From the NCBI GenBank assembly GCA_002733995.1, contig NVXR01000003.1, positions 214,759-278,758 on the forward strand: DNA of 64,000 nt, read 5' to 3'. Positions 18,821 to 28,801 of this stretch are shown here, piece after piece (the stretch's first letter is position 1; every line of letters starts with the position of its first letter). Both the position numbers and the translations under genes were made by a program. This stretch comes from Desulfotalea sp. Its GTDB lineage: Bacteria > Desulfobacterota > Desulfobulbia > Desulfobulbales > Desulfocapsaceae. The notes beneath the pieces were generated by a model. It saw nothing but the letters and a program-made list of their open reading frames with translations. It did not search any database and had not been told where the DNA came from.

Positions 18821-20281
18821 GTGTGTCAACGTCTGTATTTTTTTAAAAACATCGTCTTTGCTTTTCTCTTGGCTGGATTGTTACTCCCCTCTATTTTACT
18901 TGCGGCTTTCAATAGTGATGTAAGTCTGGGGAATATTAATGGCATCAACGATCAATTCACCGGCGATTATTCCCAAATGGTTAAGCGGCGTGTTATTCGG
19001 GTATTGGTGCCTTATAACCGTGCTTTCTTTTTCTTTGACGGGGCTCAGCTAAAGGGGATTTCCTACGAGACAGGACTTCAATTCGAAAAATTTATTAATA
19101 AAAAAGAGAAGAACAAAACCTTAAAGATACAGGTGATTTTCATTCCTACTGCTCGGCATAAGTTGTTTGAAAAATTAGTGAATGGGTACGGTGATATAGC
19201 TTTAGGAAACCTCACAATAACCGAGGGGCGCAGGAAGGTTGTCGATTTTAGTACTCCTTTTGCAAACAATGTGAGCGAAATTGTGGTGACGGGTAGTTCT
19301 GTTGCAACTCTTACTGGGCCCTTTGATGCTTCAGGCATGGAAATCCATGTAAGAAAGTCCAGTAGTTATTATGAAAATTTAATGAATCTTAACGAACTAC
19401 TCAAAACTGCAAATAAAGCGCCTGTTGTCATTGTTGAAGCGGATGAGAACCTCGAAGACTCAGATCTTTTGGAGCTGGTAAGCGCTGGAATTATACCTGC
19501 TGTCGTTGTCGACAACCATAAAGCGAAGCTGTGGAAAAATGTATTTCCCAAACTAAAACTCCATGAAGAGGCGATAATTCATAGTGGTGGAAAAATTGGT
19601 TGGGCGCTGAGGAAAAATAGCCCTGAACTCAAAGAGGTGATTGCGGAATTTGCAAAGGGTCACAAAGCAGGGACCCTGGTTGGTAATGTGATAATTAATA
19701 GATATTTAAAGAATACAAGATATATAAGCAACGCGACCAGTGGCATAGAAAGGGAAAAGTTTGAAAATACCATCGACTACTTTAAGACCTATGGAGATAT
19801 ATATGATTTTGACTATCTAATGCTAGCAGCACTTGCCTACCAGGAGTCTACCTTGGATCAACGGCTGCGAAGTTCCGCCGGCGCTGTAGGTGTTATGCAG
19901 ATTTTACCATCTACGGCAGAGGATAAAAATGTTGCTATCTCAAATATTGATAAAATTGAACCCAATATCCATGCGGGAACAAAGTATTTGAAATTCATAT
20001 CGGACAGATATTTCCCGCCGGAAGGAGGTCTTGATGTGCTTAACAGAGCACTTTTTACTTTTGCTTCCTATAACGCGGGGCCACGTCGGGTGACTAAGCT
20101 TCGGCTGGAAGCAGAACAAATGGGTTTGGATCCTAATCTCTGGTTTGACAATGTCGAGGTGGTTGCAGCCAAAAGAATAGGCAGAGAAACTGTACAATAT
20201 GTCAGTAATATAATGAAATATTATGTGGCTTATAAGTTATTGTCCGAAAAATTTCATCAAGATGAGTCAAAGATGAAGTAG
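18821..20281 (+). CDS. MltF-type membrane-bound lytic transglycosylase
   Basis: A 486-residue protein with an N-terminal signal (about 9-29), a type 3 solute-binding-protein domain (about 55-295) and a C-terminal SLT lysozyme-like domain (about 325-460). The predicted catalytic glutamate is E342 in ALAYQESTLD, followed by GAVGVMQILPSTA and YNAGPRRV, typical of the family. This is the MltF layout: the enzyme cleaves peptidoglycan non-hydrolytically and its SBP-like domain may tune activity. No lipobox is visible, unlike many MltF proteins. The start is a GTG at 18821 preceded by GGAGGGGAT. Confidence 0.88.
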   Translation: MCQRLYFFKNIVFAFLLAGLLLPSILLAAFNSDVSLGNINGINDQFTGDYSQMVKRRVIRVLVPYNRAFFFFDGAQLKGISYETGLQFEKFINKKEKNKTLKIQVIFIPTARHKLFEKLVNGYGDIALGNLTITEGRRKVVDFSTPFANNVSEIVVTGSSVATLTGPFDASGMEIHVRKSSSYYENLMNLNELLKTANKAPVVIVEADENLEDSDLLELVSAGIIPAVVVDNHKAKLWKNVFPKLKLHEEAIIHSGGKIGWALRKNSPELKEVIAEFAKGHKAGTLVGNVIINRYLKNTRYISNATSGIEREKFENTIDYFKTYGDIYDFDYLMLAALAYQESTLDQRLRSSAGAVGVMQILPSTAEDKNVAISNIDKIEPNIHAGTKYLKFISDRYFPPEGGLDVLNRALFTFASYNAGPRRVTKLRLEAEQMGLDPNLWFDNVEVVAAKRIGRETVQYVSNIMKYYVAYKLLSEKFHQDESKMK

Positions 20282-20361
20282 GGGAAGAACTGAAAAAAGA
20301 CCGGAGCATTGTCGTTGGATTCGTTATACTTACCAACGGCAAAACTTCTGTTGTTACACCG

Positions 20362-21108
20362 TTAAAATAAGGTATCAAATTCTGATAAGTCTCTCTTCTT
20401 GTTTTTACTCTTCAAAAAATGTAAAAATTTCTTTCCCCTTCTATTGAGAATCATCTTTTTGGGAATACCAATGTCTTTGATGAAACTGATACATTCAGTA
20501 AAATCTCCCACCCGGTTTGCAACGTGCGCATCAGTACCAAAGCTGAGGTAACCGCCTTGATTGGCAACAGCTTCTGCAAGGGCAGCACAGTATTTCCTGC
20601 TACCATGTCGAGAGGTGGTAAATGAAGAATTATTAATTTCTACAAGAACATTATAGTTGGCTGCCGCCTTTGCTACCTCTACGACATCAATGGGAAAAGA
20701 GGGGTTACCTCCATGGGCGAAGATGTCAATTTTTCCAGACGCCATAGCCTTTACCACGGCGTCGGTATGCAAACGTTTCTTTGCCGGTGTTATAATGGGT
20801 TCATGGAGACTTGCCAAAACGATGTCCATTTCGTTGATGATTTCTTTATCAATGTCTAAATCGCCTTTAAAATTGACAATATTTGCCTCAATACCGCGCA
20901 AAATCCCCACACCCTCAACTATTCTGGGGATGACACACATGTTCATAAAATACCAAAAATGTGGAGCGCCTGGCATTTGAGGGCCATGGTCTGTCACGGC
21001 AAGTAGCTTTATTCCTCTACGGGATGCTGCTGTTATATTTTCACCCAGGCTACTGTAGGCATGACTACTGGCTATTGTGTGTGTGTGACTGTCGACTTCA
21101 ATGCGCAT
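20362..21108 (-). CDS. ycdX: YcdX-type PHP-domain phosphatase
   Basis: A 248-residue PHP protein matching E. coli YcdX along its whole length. Metal-ligand candidates include H8 and H10 (DSHTHT), H16 (SSHAYS), H41 (TDHGP), the glutamate of RGIEANI, the histidine of SLHEPI, the histidine of FAHGGNP and the Asp-His pair of GTDAH, forming a trinuclear zinc site. YcdX hydrolyses phosphate esters and is linked to swarming in E. coli; the physiological substrate is not settled. It stands alone, convergent with the transglycosylase gene. Confidence 0.88.
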   Translation of the reverse strand: MRIEVDSHTHTIASSHAYSSLGENITAASRRGIKLLAVTDHGPQMPGAPHFWYFMNMCVIPRIVEGVGILRGIEANIVNFKGDLDIDKEIINEMDIVLASLHEPIITPAKKRLHTDAVVKAMASGKIDIFAHGGNPSFPIDVVEVAKAAANYNVLVEINNSSFTTSRHGSRKYCAALAEAVANQGGYLSFGTDAHVANRVGDFTECISFIKDIGIPKKMILNRRGKKFLHFLKSKNKKRDLSEFDTLF

Positions 21109-21664
21109 GGAACTCTACTCCTGCAAAATATTAAATGTTCTACAACTCGGTAGTGGGCTTAGAGAGCCTCCCCGAACAGTTATCTTTTTATCTTTTACCT
21201 AAATCTTGCAATGGGTAAGTTTGCCATGCCAGAAGGGTGCTCAATATGAAAGAAATAATACTCGCGTAAGGGTGATTATTGCAAATATTCATTATGGCTA
21301 CATCAGGTTATTTTTTCAATGTTAAATGATTGACGATTACCCAGGTATTTCTCCAATATCGGTTAAATCACCGCCTGTAATAGTTTGTCATTGTTGCAAA
21401 TCCGTTCAAGGGGAGCGTGGAGGCATACGAGTCATCAGTCGTGGTGTTGAATCATCTGTACTATAACATGTTGAAGGTGTCAAATGGAGAAAGATGTTGG
21501 CAATAAACTCTGCTGTACACGTTGCTGGGCAAAGCTGGGGGGGGACTTATCAGACAAAAAAATGGTTTGAGTAGGTTGTGGTGGGGTGGTCTAATATTAT
21601 TTAGCTCAGTCACTTACTTGAAAATTATACAAGAGCCATGGGATATGGTGGCTAGAGGAATAGA
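21109..21664. other. Intergenic region with a dispersed repeat copy
   Basis: This stretch of 556 bases separates ycdX and the ecotin gene, which diverge. I see no gene; the longest start-to-stop frame with a fair composition is about 28 codons (21483-21569). It contains one copy of the dispersed repeat near 21374-21452. Otherwise nothing recognisable. Confidence 0.5.
21374..21452 (+). repeat. Dispersed intergenic repeat, copy D
   Basis: It shares the exact 12-mer CAAATCCGTTCA and a nearby CCTGTA with copy A (49057-49172), ATACGAGT with copy B, and a GTCGTGGTGTTGAAT end. Relative to A and B it lacks the internal CCYACAATGG segment, consistent with a deletion. Confidence 0.45.
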
Positions 21665-22165
21665 ATGATAAAAACAATACATGTAACAATTATAGCTATT
21701 TTTTATTTGCTGTTATTTGCTTGTATCCCTGGATTGTCTCTAGCAGCTACACATTCACCTCTGGATGCCTTTCCACTAGCAGAACAGGGGCAGGTTCGTC
21801 ATGTTATTCTTCTAAGTGAATTCTTACGGGCTGAAGAAGGGAATTTTAAGGTGGAGCTTATCCCGGGTCTACGAGTGAAGACTGATGGGGTGAATGTTTT
21901 TCACGTTGGTTTGTTTCTGAATCCTGTATCTCTCAGGGGGTGGGGATACACATATTATCAGGTGGGCGGTAAGGGGCTTGTGTCTAGAACCAAGATGGCG
22001 GTACCTACCGGGGATGCTACCGTGGAGAGTTTGGTTTTTGGTGGATCTTTGATGATACGTTATAACAGTCGTTTACCTATTGTTATTTATAGCCCAAAAG
22101 GCGTTGAGGTTCATTATCGTATCTGGTCGGTTGGCAAAGAACTGAAGGTTGCAAAAGAAGGCTAA
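21665..22165 (+). CDS. eco: Ecotin-family serine protease inhibitor
   Basis: A 166-residue periplasmic protein: a signal peptide (about 5-28, likely cut after SLA), then an ecotin fold. Matches to E. coli ecotin run throughout: PLAEQGQVRHVILL, FKVELIPG, RGWGYTYYQV, RYNSRLPIVIYSP and VEVHYRIW. Ecotin dimers block chymotrypsin-fold serine proteases by presenting an 80s loop. Here the reactive-site pair is K110-M111 (RTKMAVP) where E. coli has Met-Met, suggesting trypsin-like targets. Both disulfide cysteines of E. coli ecotin (C50, C87) are absent. C20 in LLFAC is a poor lipobox. It is a monocistronic gene facing the PilZ gene. Confidence 0.9.
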   Translation: MIKTIHVTIIAIFYLLLFACIPGLSLAATHSPLDAFPLAEQGQVRHVILLSEFLRAEEGNFKVELIPGLRVKTDGVNVFHVGLFLNPVSLRGWGYTYYQVGGKGLVSRTKMAVPTGDATVESLVFGGSLMIRYNSRLPIVIYSPKGVEVHYRIWSVGKELKVAKEG

Positions 22166-22207
22166 GGAAAAGTATCGATGAATCGGTAGGCTGTTTATAT
22201 TTTCCTG

Positions 22208-23119
22208 TTACTTATCATAATATACGCCAAATTGTTCCTCAAGATCTGCTAGCTCTCGCAAGTGCGTTCTTTGCACGAGGCCCACTATTTTTTCAATTTC
22301 CGATTTTGCGGATAAATTACTAAAGATAAATTTAATACCGAAACAATACTGGATTCCATTTGAATCTCGAAGGTTCGTTGCATGCATTATTGAGGCTTCA
22401 ATGAGAAGAGGCTTTGCTCTAGGTATTTGGATGGAGCAGAATACCTTTTCATCCACCTGTATGTTTGATTTCCTGCCCATTGGGTCAAGAAGAGACATAC
22501 CATTTAAACTGATGTTTAATGGCGTTGTAATTATGGGTTTTTTCTTAGTTCTTTCAATCGTTACCATGAATTTCATTGCTTTGGGCACTTTTGCTCTGAA
22601 CTCTCTGGCCTGTTTGGAATTTTTGCTCACCAAAGGGAAGGACACTTTAAGGGCCGGAATATCATTGATGGTTGTTCTACCTTCAAAATAGCATCCAATT
22701 TCAATGGCTGTACCTGATGAAATTATTTTAAGTATTAGTTTGCTGTTATTTCCTTCGCTAGCCGAGATAAGGTAATTGCCTTGGCTTGGTTCAAGTGGGG
22801 TTAAGAACAAATATTCGTGATTATTTAAATAAGATCCTGTTTCATAATCTGGATCTTTTAGGTTATTGGTCACGCCGTCTTCAGCCAATGTCTCTTCAAA
22901 CGGATTATCTAAAACCCGACAAAAATACACTGTCTCTAGGTTGTTTATCTGTACTTCAAGTATAGTTTCATCAAGTAATGCACCTTTTAGAATGTTAGCC
23001 AGTGACTGCTTAGATGTGTCAAGCTTATCAATATCGACGAGGTGGGGGATATTTCCCGATGAATAATTATCTAAGGGGAAGAAATCTTGTAAGTGGGAGA
23101 GGATCGTATCGTTACTCAT
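22208..23119 (-). CDS. PilZ-domain protein (predicted c-di-GMP receptor)
   Basis: A 303-residue cytoplasmic protein. The N-terminal two thirds (about 1-165) resembles nothing I recognise. The C-terminal PilZ domain (about 168-290) has an arginine-rich REFRAK start and the motif NISLNGMS, matching the [DN]xSxxG c-di-GMP signature. A helical tail (about 270-303) follows. The arginine motif is AREFRAKVP, close to but not exactly RxxxR, so binding needs testing. It stands alone, convergent with ecotin. A GGDEF cyclase is encoded at 38833-40521. Confidence 0.75.
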   Translation of the reverse strand: MSNDTILSHLQDFFPLDNYSSGNIPHLVDIDKLDTSKQSLANILKGALLDETILEVQINNLETVYFCRVLDNPFEETLAEDGVTNNLKDPDYETGSYLNNHEYLFLTPLEPSQGNYLISASEGNNSKLILKIISSGTAIEIGCYFEGRTTINDIPALKVSFPLVSKNSKQAREFRAKVPKAMKFMVTIERTKKKPIITTPLNISLNGMSLLDPMGRKSNIQVDEKVFCSIQIPRAKPLLIEASIMHATNLRDSNGIQYCFGIKFIFSNLSAKSEIEKIVGLVQRTHLRELADLEEQFGVYYDK

Positions 23120-23504
23120 CTAATCCTCGTGGATTGGTGATTGTTAGCATTAAAATTGTATAGTTACTGTGGATGTGAGGGTAAAATTCTGGCATGCTAT
23201 AGTGTATTAGAAGCTACCCAAATTAACAAGGTCAGAGCTGGTAAACGTAGGTTTAATTGAAAAGGATGTTGTATGTTTCTGGAATTTTTAAACAAAAAAA
23301 TGAGTAAATTAACCTCACTTGTTTTTTGTAGCACTATCAATATGTTATTCCTAACATGAGCCGTCAGTGGAGTTAACCGGCATGTGCTTACGTTGGCTGA
23401 ATAGTGGGGGATGGGACCGCTATAGTCTTGGTCTGTGAGCTACTCATCTGTTCTTTTAAAGTCAGGATAATGAGGGCTTTGAAATATGGGAGAGCAGAGA
23501 AAAG
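23120..23504. other. Intergenic region before the PilZ gene
   Basis: This stretch of 385 bases holds the PilZ promoter region and the sequence downstream of the MmgE/PrpD gene. A 28-codon frame (23274-23360) follows an AAAGGAT motif but looks non-coding. A short segment at 23379-23409 (GGCATGTGCT, then GTGGGG) resembles the 28795-28828 sequence and may be a decayed copy of the dispersed repeat. Confidence 0.3.
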
Positions 23505-24893
23505 CTACATTGTTAATAGGGAGGTTATCACCTGCACGTCTTCAGCGTTGTCGATTGAAAGAACCTTTTCTCGTAGTTGAGAGCATTTGTCTATGGTGAA
23601 TACTCGTGTGGCAAGGGAGGTAAACTTGTCTATTATGGCGTCTGCTTGTAGTGGGTTTTGTGGGGCGCCAGAAGCGTAATCAACATGACCCTTAATGGTT
23701 TGACCATCTTTTGTCGTTATTGTTATATAGGGCTCTGAATCAAACGGCAACTCGGGGCTTGCAATTAATTCTACCAGTTCTGCGCCTTGTTTGACCTCCG
23801 CCATATTCAGATAGGGTTCTTCATATTCCGCTATAAATGCACGTTCACAGGTAAGTGCTATACCAACGCTATATCGGAGGTTGAGTTGGGCCTCAAAGCG
23901 TGTTGTTGGCAGATCTTTGCGGCCAACCATCTGGGCCATCTCCGGGATGAGTTTTACTTCAATTTTTGCAATGTTTTGTGTGGTCAATCCGTGGGCCTTT
24001 TTCGCCTCGAAGATAACATCCAAGGTACTGTGGATATCTCGGCATGCGGCATAGGGTTTAATGCCACTGCGCATGATACCATAGCTGGTTCCTAGGGCAT
24101 TGACGAGGGCTTCCGGGTGAATATCTTCCCGGGCATAGGTGCCTAAAAAACCTCCCCACTCTGATTCGAAGATATGAGCAGGTCCTGTAAAGCCGCTTTT
24201 GGCAAGAAAAGCGGCGGTCAGACCGGTCTCCGCAGCCCGGCCGACGTTGAAACGCTTAGACATGGCACCGTCCTCGCTAAAGGCCCAGGTCCCGCCTGTA
24301 TAGCTGCCGGTAAGCCCGAGGGCCCAAGTTGTCTCTTTTTCGGAGAGGCCCAGGGCTTTTGAAACCGCCGCAGCCGCACCAAAACTCCCACAGGTGCCAG
24401 TGGAATGGAAGCCGTCGCTGTGGTTGTGGGGGCGATAGCCTCCGGCGCTGTCGAGAACCCTTCGAGCTACTTCATAGCCGACGATGATGCTTTCAAGAAG
24501 GGTTTTCCCACTGATAGTAGGGTTGGAATCAACCACAGCAAGAAGTGCGGGGATAATTACAGCCCCACTATGGTCAGCCCCACCGAAGTCATCCAGTTCT
24601 CTTGCGTGGGCTATGATGCCATTAAACAGTGCCGCTCCGTTAGGTGTGCTGCTTTTTTCTGTACCCCAGAGGGTACAAGGGCCCCCGCTCGGAGCCATGA
24701 AAGAAACCGCCCTAAGGGCAGCTTGCGCCTCTGGGGTGTCCAAACCAGCTAAAGCGGCCCCCAGGAGGTCCAAAAACAGATACCGGGCATGGGTCACAAC
24801 CTGGGATGGAGTTGACTCAAGATTAAAAGAAACGATATAGCTGGCAAGTTGTTGGGCGTAGGTCGTCTGTTTTTGTTTTGTCTGCTCTTCCAT
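23505..24893 (-). CDS. MmgE/PrpD family protein
   Basis: A 462-residue protein of the MmgE/PrpD superfamily (2-methylcitrate dehydratase, cis-aconitate decarboxylase, iminodisuccinate epimerase). Signs are ARYLFLDLLGAALAGL near the start, ARELDDFGGADHSGAVIIPA, GYEVARRV, HSDGFHSTGTCGSFGAAAA, and SKRFNVGRAAETGLTAAFLA. It has no signal peptide. prpB and prpC are absent nearby, so methylcitrate metabolism is not supported. It lies 140 bp downstream of aapP on the same strand and may process an imported amino acid derivative (inference). Confidence 0.85.
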   Translation of the reverse strand: MEEQTKQKQTTYAQQLASYIVSFNLESTPSQVVTHARYLFLDLLGAALAGLDTPEAQAALRAVSFMAPSGGPCTLWGTEKSSTPNGAALFNGIIAHARELDDFGGADHSGAVIIPALLAVVDSNPTISGKTLLESIIVGYEVARRVLDSAGGYRPHNHSDGFHSTGTCGSFGAAAAVSKALGLSEKETTWALGLTGSYTGGTWAFSEDGAMSKRFNVGRAAETGLTAAFLAKSGFTGPAHIFESEWGGFLGTYAREDIHPEALVNALGTSYGIMRSGIKPYAACRDIHSTLDVIFEAKKAHGLTTQNIAKIEVKLIPEMAQMVGRKDLPTTRFEAQLNLRYSVGIALTCERAFIAEYEEPYLNMAEVKQGAELVELIASPELPFDSEPYITITTKDGQTIKGHVDYASGAPQNPLQADAIIDKFTSLATRVFTIDKCSQLREKVLSIDNAEDVQVITSLLTM

Positions 24894-25033
24894 GAATGTA
24901 TATCGACTAAGAATAATTTTTACTGATTCATCCCTCTACTTGTCCACCGCTGCAGCGGATCAGGCGGAGTTAGGTTGGAATATTATTACACGCCCTCGTA
25001 GCCGAAAACAGTATAACGATCATGGAAAAGGCC

Positions 25034-25807
25034 TTAATGGGAGATGATTTGACTCAAAAAGAAAACAGTCCGGTCGTATTGAGGATTGTTAAAAAATGAT
25101 TCCGGATCGTTCTCTTCCACAATTTCCCCTTCATCCATAAAAACCACACGATCAGCCACCGTTCGTGCAAAACCCATTTCGTGGGTTACGCAGATCATAG
25201 TCATACCGGAGTTGGCAAGATCTATCATAACATCAAGAACTTCCTTAATCATCTCAGGGTCAAGAGCGGAGGTGGGTTCGTCAAATAACATCACTTTAGG
25301 GCTCATGCAAAGGCAGCGGGCTATGGCTACTCGCTGCTGCTGGCCACCGGAACACTGGCTGGGATATTTGTTCGCCAGCTGGGGAATCTTTACCCGTTCG
25401 AGGTAGTGAAAGGCCAGTTCTCTTGCTTCTTTGAGCGGCATTTTTCGTATCCACATTGGGGAGACGGTGAGGTTTTCAAGGACCGTCATGTGGGGAAACA
25501 GGTTAAAGTTTTGAAACAGCATGCCCACATCTCGTCGCACCTGATCGATATGCTTAACGTCGTTGGTTAGTTCTATACCATCCACGAAAATATCGCCTTT
25601 TTGATGGGTTTCAAGGCGGTTTATACAGCGAATGAGCGTTGATTTTCCAGACCCGGAAGGGCCACAGATGACCAGTTTCTCGCCTTTACCAACAGAAATA
25701 TTGATATCTTTGAGTACATGGAAATCGCCAAACCATTTATTAACATTCGACATGACGATGAAGTTATCGTCCGGCTTCGCTTCACTATTATTTACAGTCT
25801 TACTCAT
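25034..25807 (-). CDS. aapP: General L-amino acid ABC transporter ATP-binding protein
   Basis: A 257-residue polar amino-acid ABC ATPase. Walker [11 protein letters not shown]-loop [16 protein letters not shown], signature [13 protein letters not shown], Walker [16 protein letters not shown] and the switch histidine in VTHEMGFA are all intact. The protein energises uptake by the AapQ/AapM membrane pair. It is the fourth gene of the operon, 29 bp after aapM. AapP/BztD/GlnQ are close relatives; the AapQ-AapM context decides the name. Confidence 0.93.
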   Translation of the reverse strand: MSKTVNNSEAKPDDNFIVMSNVNKWFGDFHVLKDINISVGKGEKLVICGPSGSGKSTLIRCINRLETHQKGDIFVDGIELTNDVKHIDQVRRDVGMLFQNFNLFPHMTVLENLTVSPMWIRKMPLKEARELAFHYLERVKIPQLANKYPSQCSGGQQQRVAIARCLCMSPKVMLFDEPTSALDPEMIKEVLDVMIDLANSGMTMICVTHEMGFARTVADRVVFMDEGEIVEENDPESFFNNPQYDRTVFFLSQIISH

Positions 25808-25836
25808 TAGGGGACAGCTCCTATGCTGATATCTTG

Positions 25837-27273
25837 TTAGTGGTAACTGGTGTGGTATTTTTTCTCCAGGTGGACGCTATAGCGCGATATGGCGAAGCAT
25901 AATACCCAGAAGACGATGGCTGCAAAAACGTAGGATTCTTTTGTGAATCCGAGCCATTCAGAATCTGCCATAGCCGCTTTTGCAATTCCAAGGAGATCGA
26001 GCAGGCCGATTACAGCTACCAGAGTCGTATCTTTTAGTAGGGATAGAAAGTTGTTGGCAAGACCGGGTATAACCAGCCGAAGTGTCTGGGGCAGGATAAC
26101 CACTGTCATCATCTTCCAGTAGGGCCAGCCAAGAGCTTTTGCCGCTTCATACTGCCCTTTAGGAATCCCCTGCAAGCCCCCCCGAATAACCTCTGCCATG
26201 TAAGCCGCGTAGAAAAATGCAATGCCAATAAGTGCGCGCAACAATTTGTTAAAGGTTACGTTTTCTGGCAGAAAGAGGGGAAACATCACACTTGCCATAA
26301 AGAGTACCGAAACAAGTGGTACGCCTCGTACTAGCTCAATAAACGATATGCAGACAACCTTTATAACTGGTAGCTCTGAGCGTCTGCCAAGAGCCAGTAG
26401 GATTCCTATTGGCAGGGCGGTTGCCATACCCGTTCCCGCAACAACGAGGGTGAGAAATAAGCCGCCCCAAAAATGCGTTTCCACAGGGGGGAGTCCTAAA
26501 ACGCCACCAAGCAGCATATAAAAACAGAGAACTGGAAAGGCGGAGAATAACATAATCCAACGCCAACCCATGGTGGATAAACTGCGAATCAATACAAGGC
26601 AGAGCATGAGAAAGCTCATAAGTATACCGACGGTTGCAGCTATTTCACGACTAATCAGGGAGTGAGTTATAAAATATACGCCCCCCCCAATCAGTAAGGC
26701 ACCTAAGAGCCTAAAACCTATAGCTCTTGCATCGGCTCCAATCGGGGCCACAATTGTATCTATCTTGGAAAGCGTAGAAAAAGCTAATGGAAGAAAAAAG
26801 TATGCCCCCATGAGTATCGAGCCAACAGGTCCCACGATGAAAAAGGTGAGGGCTATTCCCAGTAGTCCGAGAAGGGCTTGGCGGGAATTGTTCTTGAAAA
26901 TTGTTGATGCAAGGATGGGCGTTAAGTTAAAGGCAAGGATAAGTACCATTACGTTTATTCGCCAACGTTCCATTTCCGGGTAAAATCCATAGGTGAAAAC
27001 ACCCATGCGGACATTAATGAATGCCCAGCAGGCACCTGTTTGTCCATTGGCGGCCGCCTCATCGCATACCGCACGAGAATCTCCAAACCACGTGGCATTG
27101 ATTAATGCCCAACTAATAAAAGATGGAATAGTTACATAAAGAATGGCAACGCCGACAATTGTAAGAAGGGTATTAGATGGGGATGAAAACAAGTTTGTTC
27201 TCAGCCAGCCAATGAGTCCTGTACTTAAATCCGGGGAGGGCTGTGGTGTTTTTGCTGACCAGTGATTTGGCAT
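25837..27273 (-). CDS. aapM: General L-amino acid ABC transporter permease AapM
   Basis: A 478-residue membrane protein with an extended N-terminal set of helices, as in Rhizobium AapM/BztC. The C-terminal half is a type 3 amino-acid permease core with the coupling-loop motif [20 protein letters not shown] and [11 protein letters not shown]. It forms a heterodimer with AapQ. It starts 3 bp after the aapQ stop, indicating tight translational coupling. Confidence 0.92.
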   Translation of the reverse strand: MPNHWSAKTPQPSPDLSTGLIGWLRTNLFSSPSNTLLTIVGVAILYVTIPSFISWALINATWFGDSRAVCDEAAANGQTGACWAFINVRMGVFTYGFYPEMERWRINVMVLILAFNLTPILASTIFKNNSRQALLGLLGIALTFFIVGPVGSILMGAYFFLPLAFSTLSKIDTIVAPIGADARAIGFRLLGALLIGGGVYFITHSLISREIAATVGILMSFLMLCLVLIRSLSTMGWRWIMLFSAFPVLCFYMLLGGVLGLPPVETHFWGGLFLTLVVAGTGMATALPIGILLALGRRSELPVIKVVCISFIELVRGVPLVSVLFMASVMFPLFLPENVTFNKLLRALIGIAFFYAAYMAEVIRGGLQGIPKGQYEAAKALGWPYWKMMTVVILPQTLRLVIPGLANNFLSLLKDTTLVAVIGLLDLLGIAKAAMADSEWLGFTKESYVFAAIVFWVLCFAISRYSVHLEKKYHTSYH

Positions 27274-27276
27274 TCG

Positions 27277-28485
27277 TTATCCCTCCTGGCCGCGAAGGGC
27301 AATGTTGTTATTGTACCAGTTCATAAAGAATGAGATGACCAAGCTGATTGATAAGTATGCGGCCATTGTAATGGTGATAATCTCAACAGCCTGACCCGAC
27401 TGATTGAGAGCTGTCCCTGCAAAAACATGGACAAGTTCAGGGTAGCCAATAACCACCGCAAGTGATGAGTTTTTAATCAGGGTGAGATATTGGCTTATCA
27501 AGGGTGGTGTAACAACACGCATTGCCTGGGGGATAATAATAAGTCGATACATGAGTCCTGGACGATACCCCAAAGCCAGTGCGGCTTCTGTCTGTCCTTT
27601 ATCCACAGCCATGATACCCGAGCGAACATATTCACCAATAAAAGTGGCGGAATAGAGTGTTAAGGCGAGCCACAGGGCAATAAGCTCTGGGAGTACAGTG
27701 AATCCACCAGCGAAATTAAAGCCTTTAAGGGTGGGGACTTCCCAGTGCATGGGGGAACCGCTTGCCGTGAAACTGATGAGCGGCAAAATGACAAGGAGGG
27801 CAGATGCGACGAGATAAGCTGGGAATCGTTTGCCTGTTTGTCGTTGTCGATATCGGCTCCAGTAAATAAGAATGGCTGAAAGTATAAAGGTTATGGCAAA
27901 GGTTATCGTGGTGATGTTAAAGCCTTGTTCTAATAAAGGCTTTGGTAGTTGCAATCCACGATTACAGAGGAAAATAATCCCGCTAAAATCAAATGCCTGA
28001 CGGGGTCCGGGCAGTGGTGCAAGTATGGCCAGATACCAGAAGAGCACCTGCAGGAGCAGGGGGATATTGCGGATAATTTCAGTGTATGCTGCAGCCATCC
28101 GCGAAACTAACCAGTTTGGGGATAGTCGGATTACGCCTAAAAAGAAACCGAAAAATGAGGAGAAAATGATCCCAAGAACCGATACCAGTAAGGTGTTGAG
28201 GATACCAACGACGAGAGCATCCGCGTAGGTACTCTGGCTGGAGTATTCTATCAGTGTCTGGCTGATATCAAAGCCCGCAGGTTCACTGAGGAAGCCAAAA
28301 CCTGTAGTGATTCCCGCTTTGCTCAGGTTGGTGCTTATGTTGTAGAGGGCATAACCCAACACAAAAGCGAGCATGAGCACCACTAAGGTTTGGGCAATCC
28401 AACCCCGAACGCGGGAGTCGTAAAGAAAACGTAATTTTGACCCACCAGTTCCGGGTCCTTTCCCATTGTTTTGCATTTTTACCAT
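27277..28485 (-). CDS. aapQ: General L-amino acid ABC transporter permease AapQ
   Basis: A 402-residue inner-membrane permease resembling AapQ/BztB. The cytoplasmic N-terminus is followed by the first helix (about 30-52), FLSEPAGFDISQT, a permease core with EIIRNIPLLLQVLFWYLAILAPLPGPR, and the coupling loop FIGEYVRSGIMAVDKGQTEAA followed by ALGYRPG. It is the second gene of aapJQMP and is separated from aapJ by 374 bp containing two hairpins, unusual next to the otherwise tight spacing. Confidence 0.93.
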   Translation of the reverse strand: MVKMQNNGKGPGTGGSKLRFLYDSRVRGWIAQTLVVLMLAFVLGYALYNISTNLSKAGITTGFGFLSEPAGFDISQTLIEYSSQSTYADALVVGILNTLLVSVLGIIFSSFFGFFLGVIRLSPNWLVSRMAAAYTEIIRNIPLLLQVLFWYLAILAPLPGPRQAFDFSGIIFLCNRGLQLPKPLLEQGFNITTITFAITFILSAILIYWSRYRQRQTGKRFPAYLVASALLVILPLISFTASGSPMHWEVPTLKGFNFAGGFTVLPELIALWLALTLYSATFIGEYVRSGIMAVDKGQTEAALALGYRPGLMYRLIIIPQAMRVVTPPLISQYLTLIKNSSLAVVIGYPELVHVFAGTALNQSGQAVEIITITMAAYLSISLVISFFMNWYNNNIALRGQEG

Positions 28486-28533
28486 ATATTAAATATCTTG
28501 GGTGACGAGTTAGAGGGGTGATAAGAATCATGA

Positions 28534-28581
28534 CCACAAACACCAGGATAAACGTCATAAATCTTATCCCGGTGTTTGTGG
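28534..28581 (-). terminator. Hairpin 1 between aapJ and aapQ
   Basis: Eighteen-base arms (CCACAAACACCAGGATAA against TTATCCCGGTGTTTGTGG) pair with one mismatch around a 12-nt loop, about 50 bp upstream of the aapQ start. There is no T tract. It is a probable attenuator or mRNA-stabilising hairpin that lowers permease expression relative to the binding protein. Confidence 0.55.
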
Positions 28582-28742
28582 CTACGATAAACCAATGGTA
28601 CGTACAAGGCTCGCCTGCTCTTCTTAAGAACATCGTATTGTTTGCAGGTAAGCGATTGAGAACTGAAAATTACTTGTTACATCTTTGCAAAGAGGAGAAT
28701 ATATACAATATTTAGCAAGAATCAGCAAATCTAGCAGTCTTT

Positions 28743-28801
28743 GCCGTGACGCTGAGCCAATATGAGTAGAAAACTATAACATATTGGTTTAGCGACACGG
28801 C
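28743..28801 (-). terminator. Hairpin 2 after aapJ
   Basis: Two 22-base arms (28743-28764 and 28780-28801) pair with small internal mismatches (GCCGTG, CGCT, CCAATATG segments) around a 15-nt AT-rich loop, starting about 60 bp past the aapJ stop. There is no long T run. It probably ends or protects the aapJ transcript. Confidence 0.6.

Noticed and set aside
23505..24893. 2-methylcitrate dehydratase (prpD) of propionate metabolism
   Set aside because: No prpB, prpC or prpF nearby; the neighbours are amino-acid transport genes, so only the family name is used.
28283..28633. Minus-strand frame of 116 codons overlapping the aapQ 5' end
   Set aside because: It is a different frame of the aapQ start plus the intergenic hairpin; aapQ itself is clearly real.
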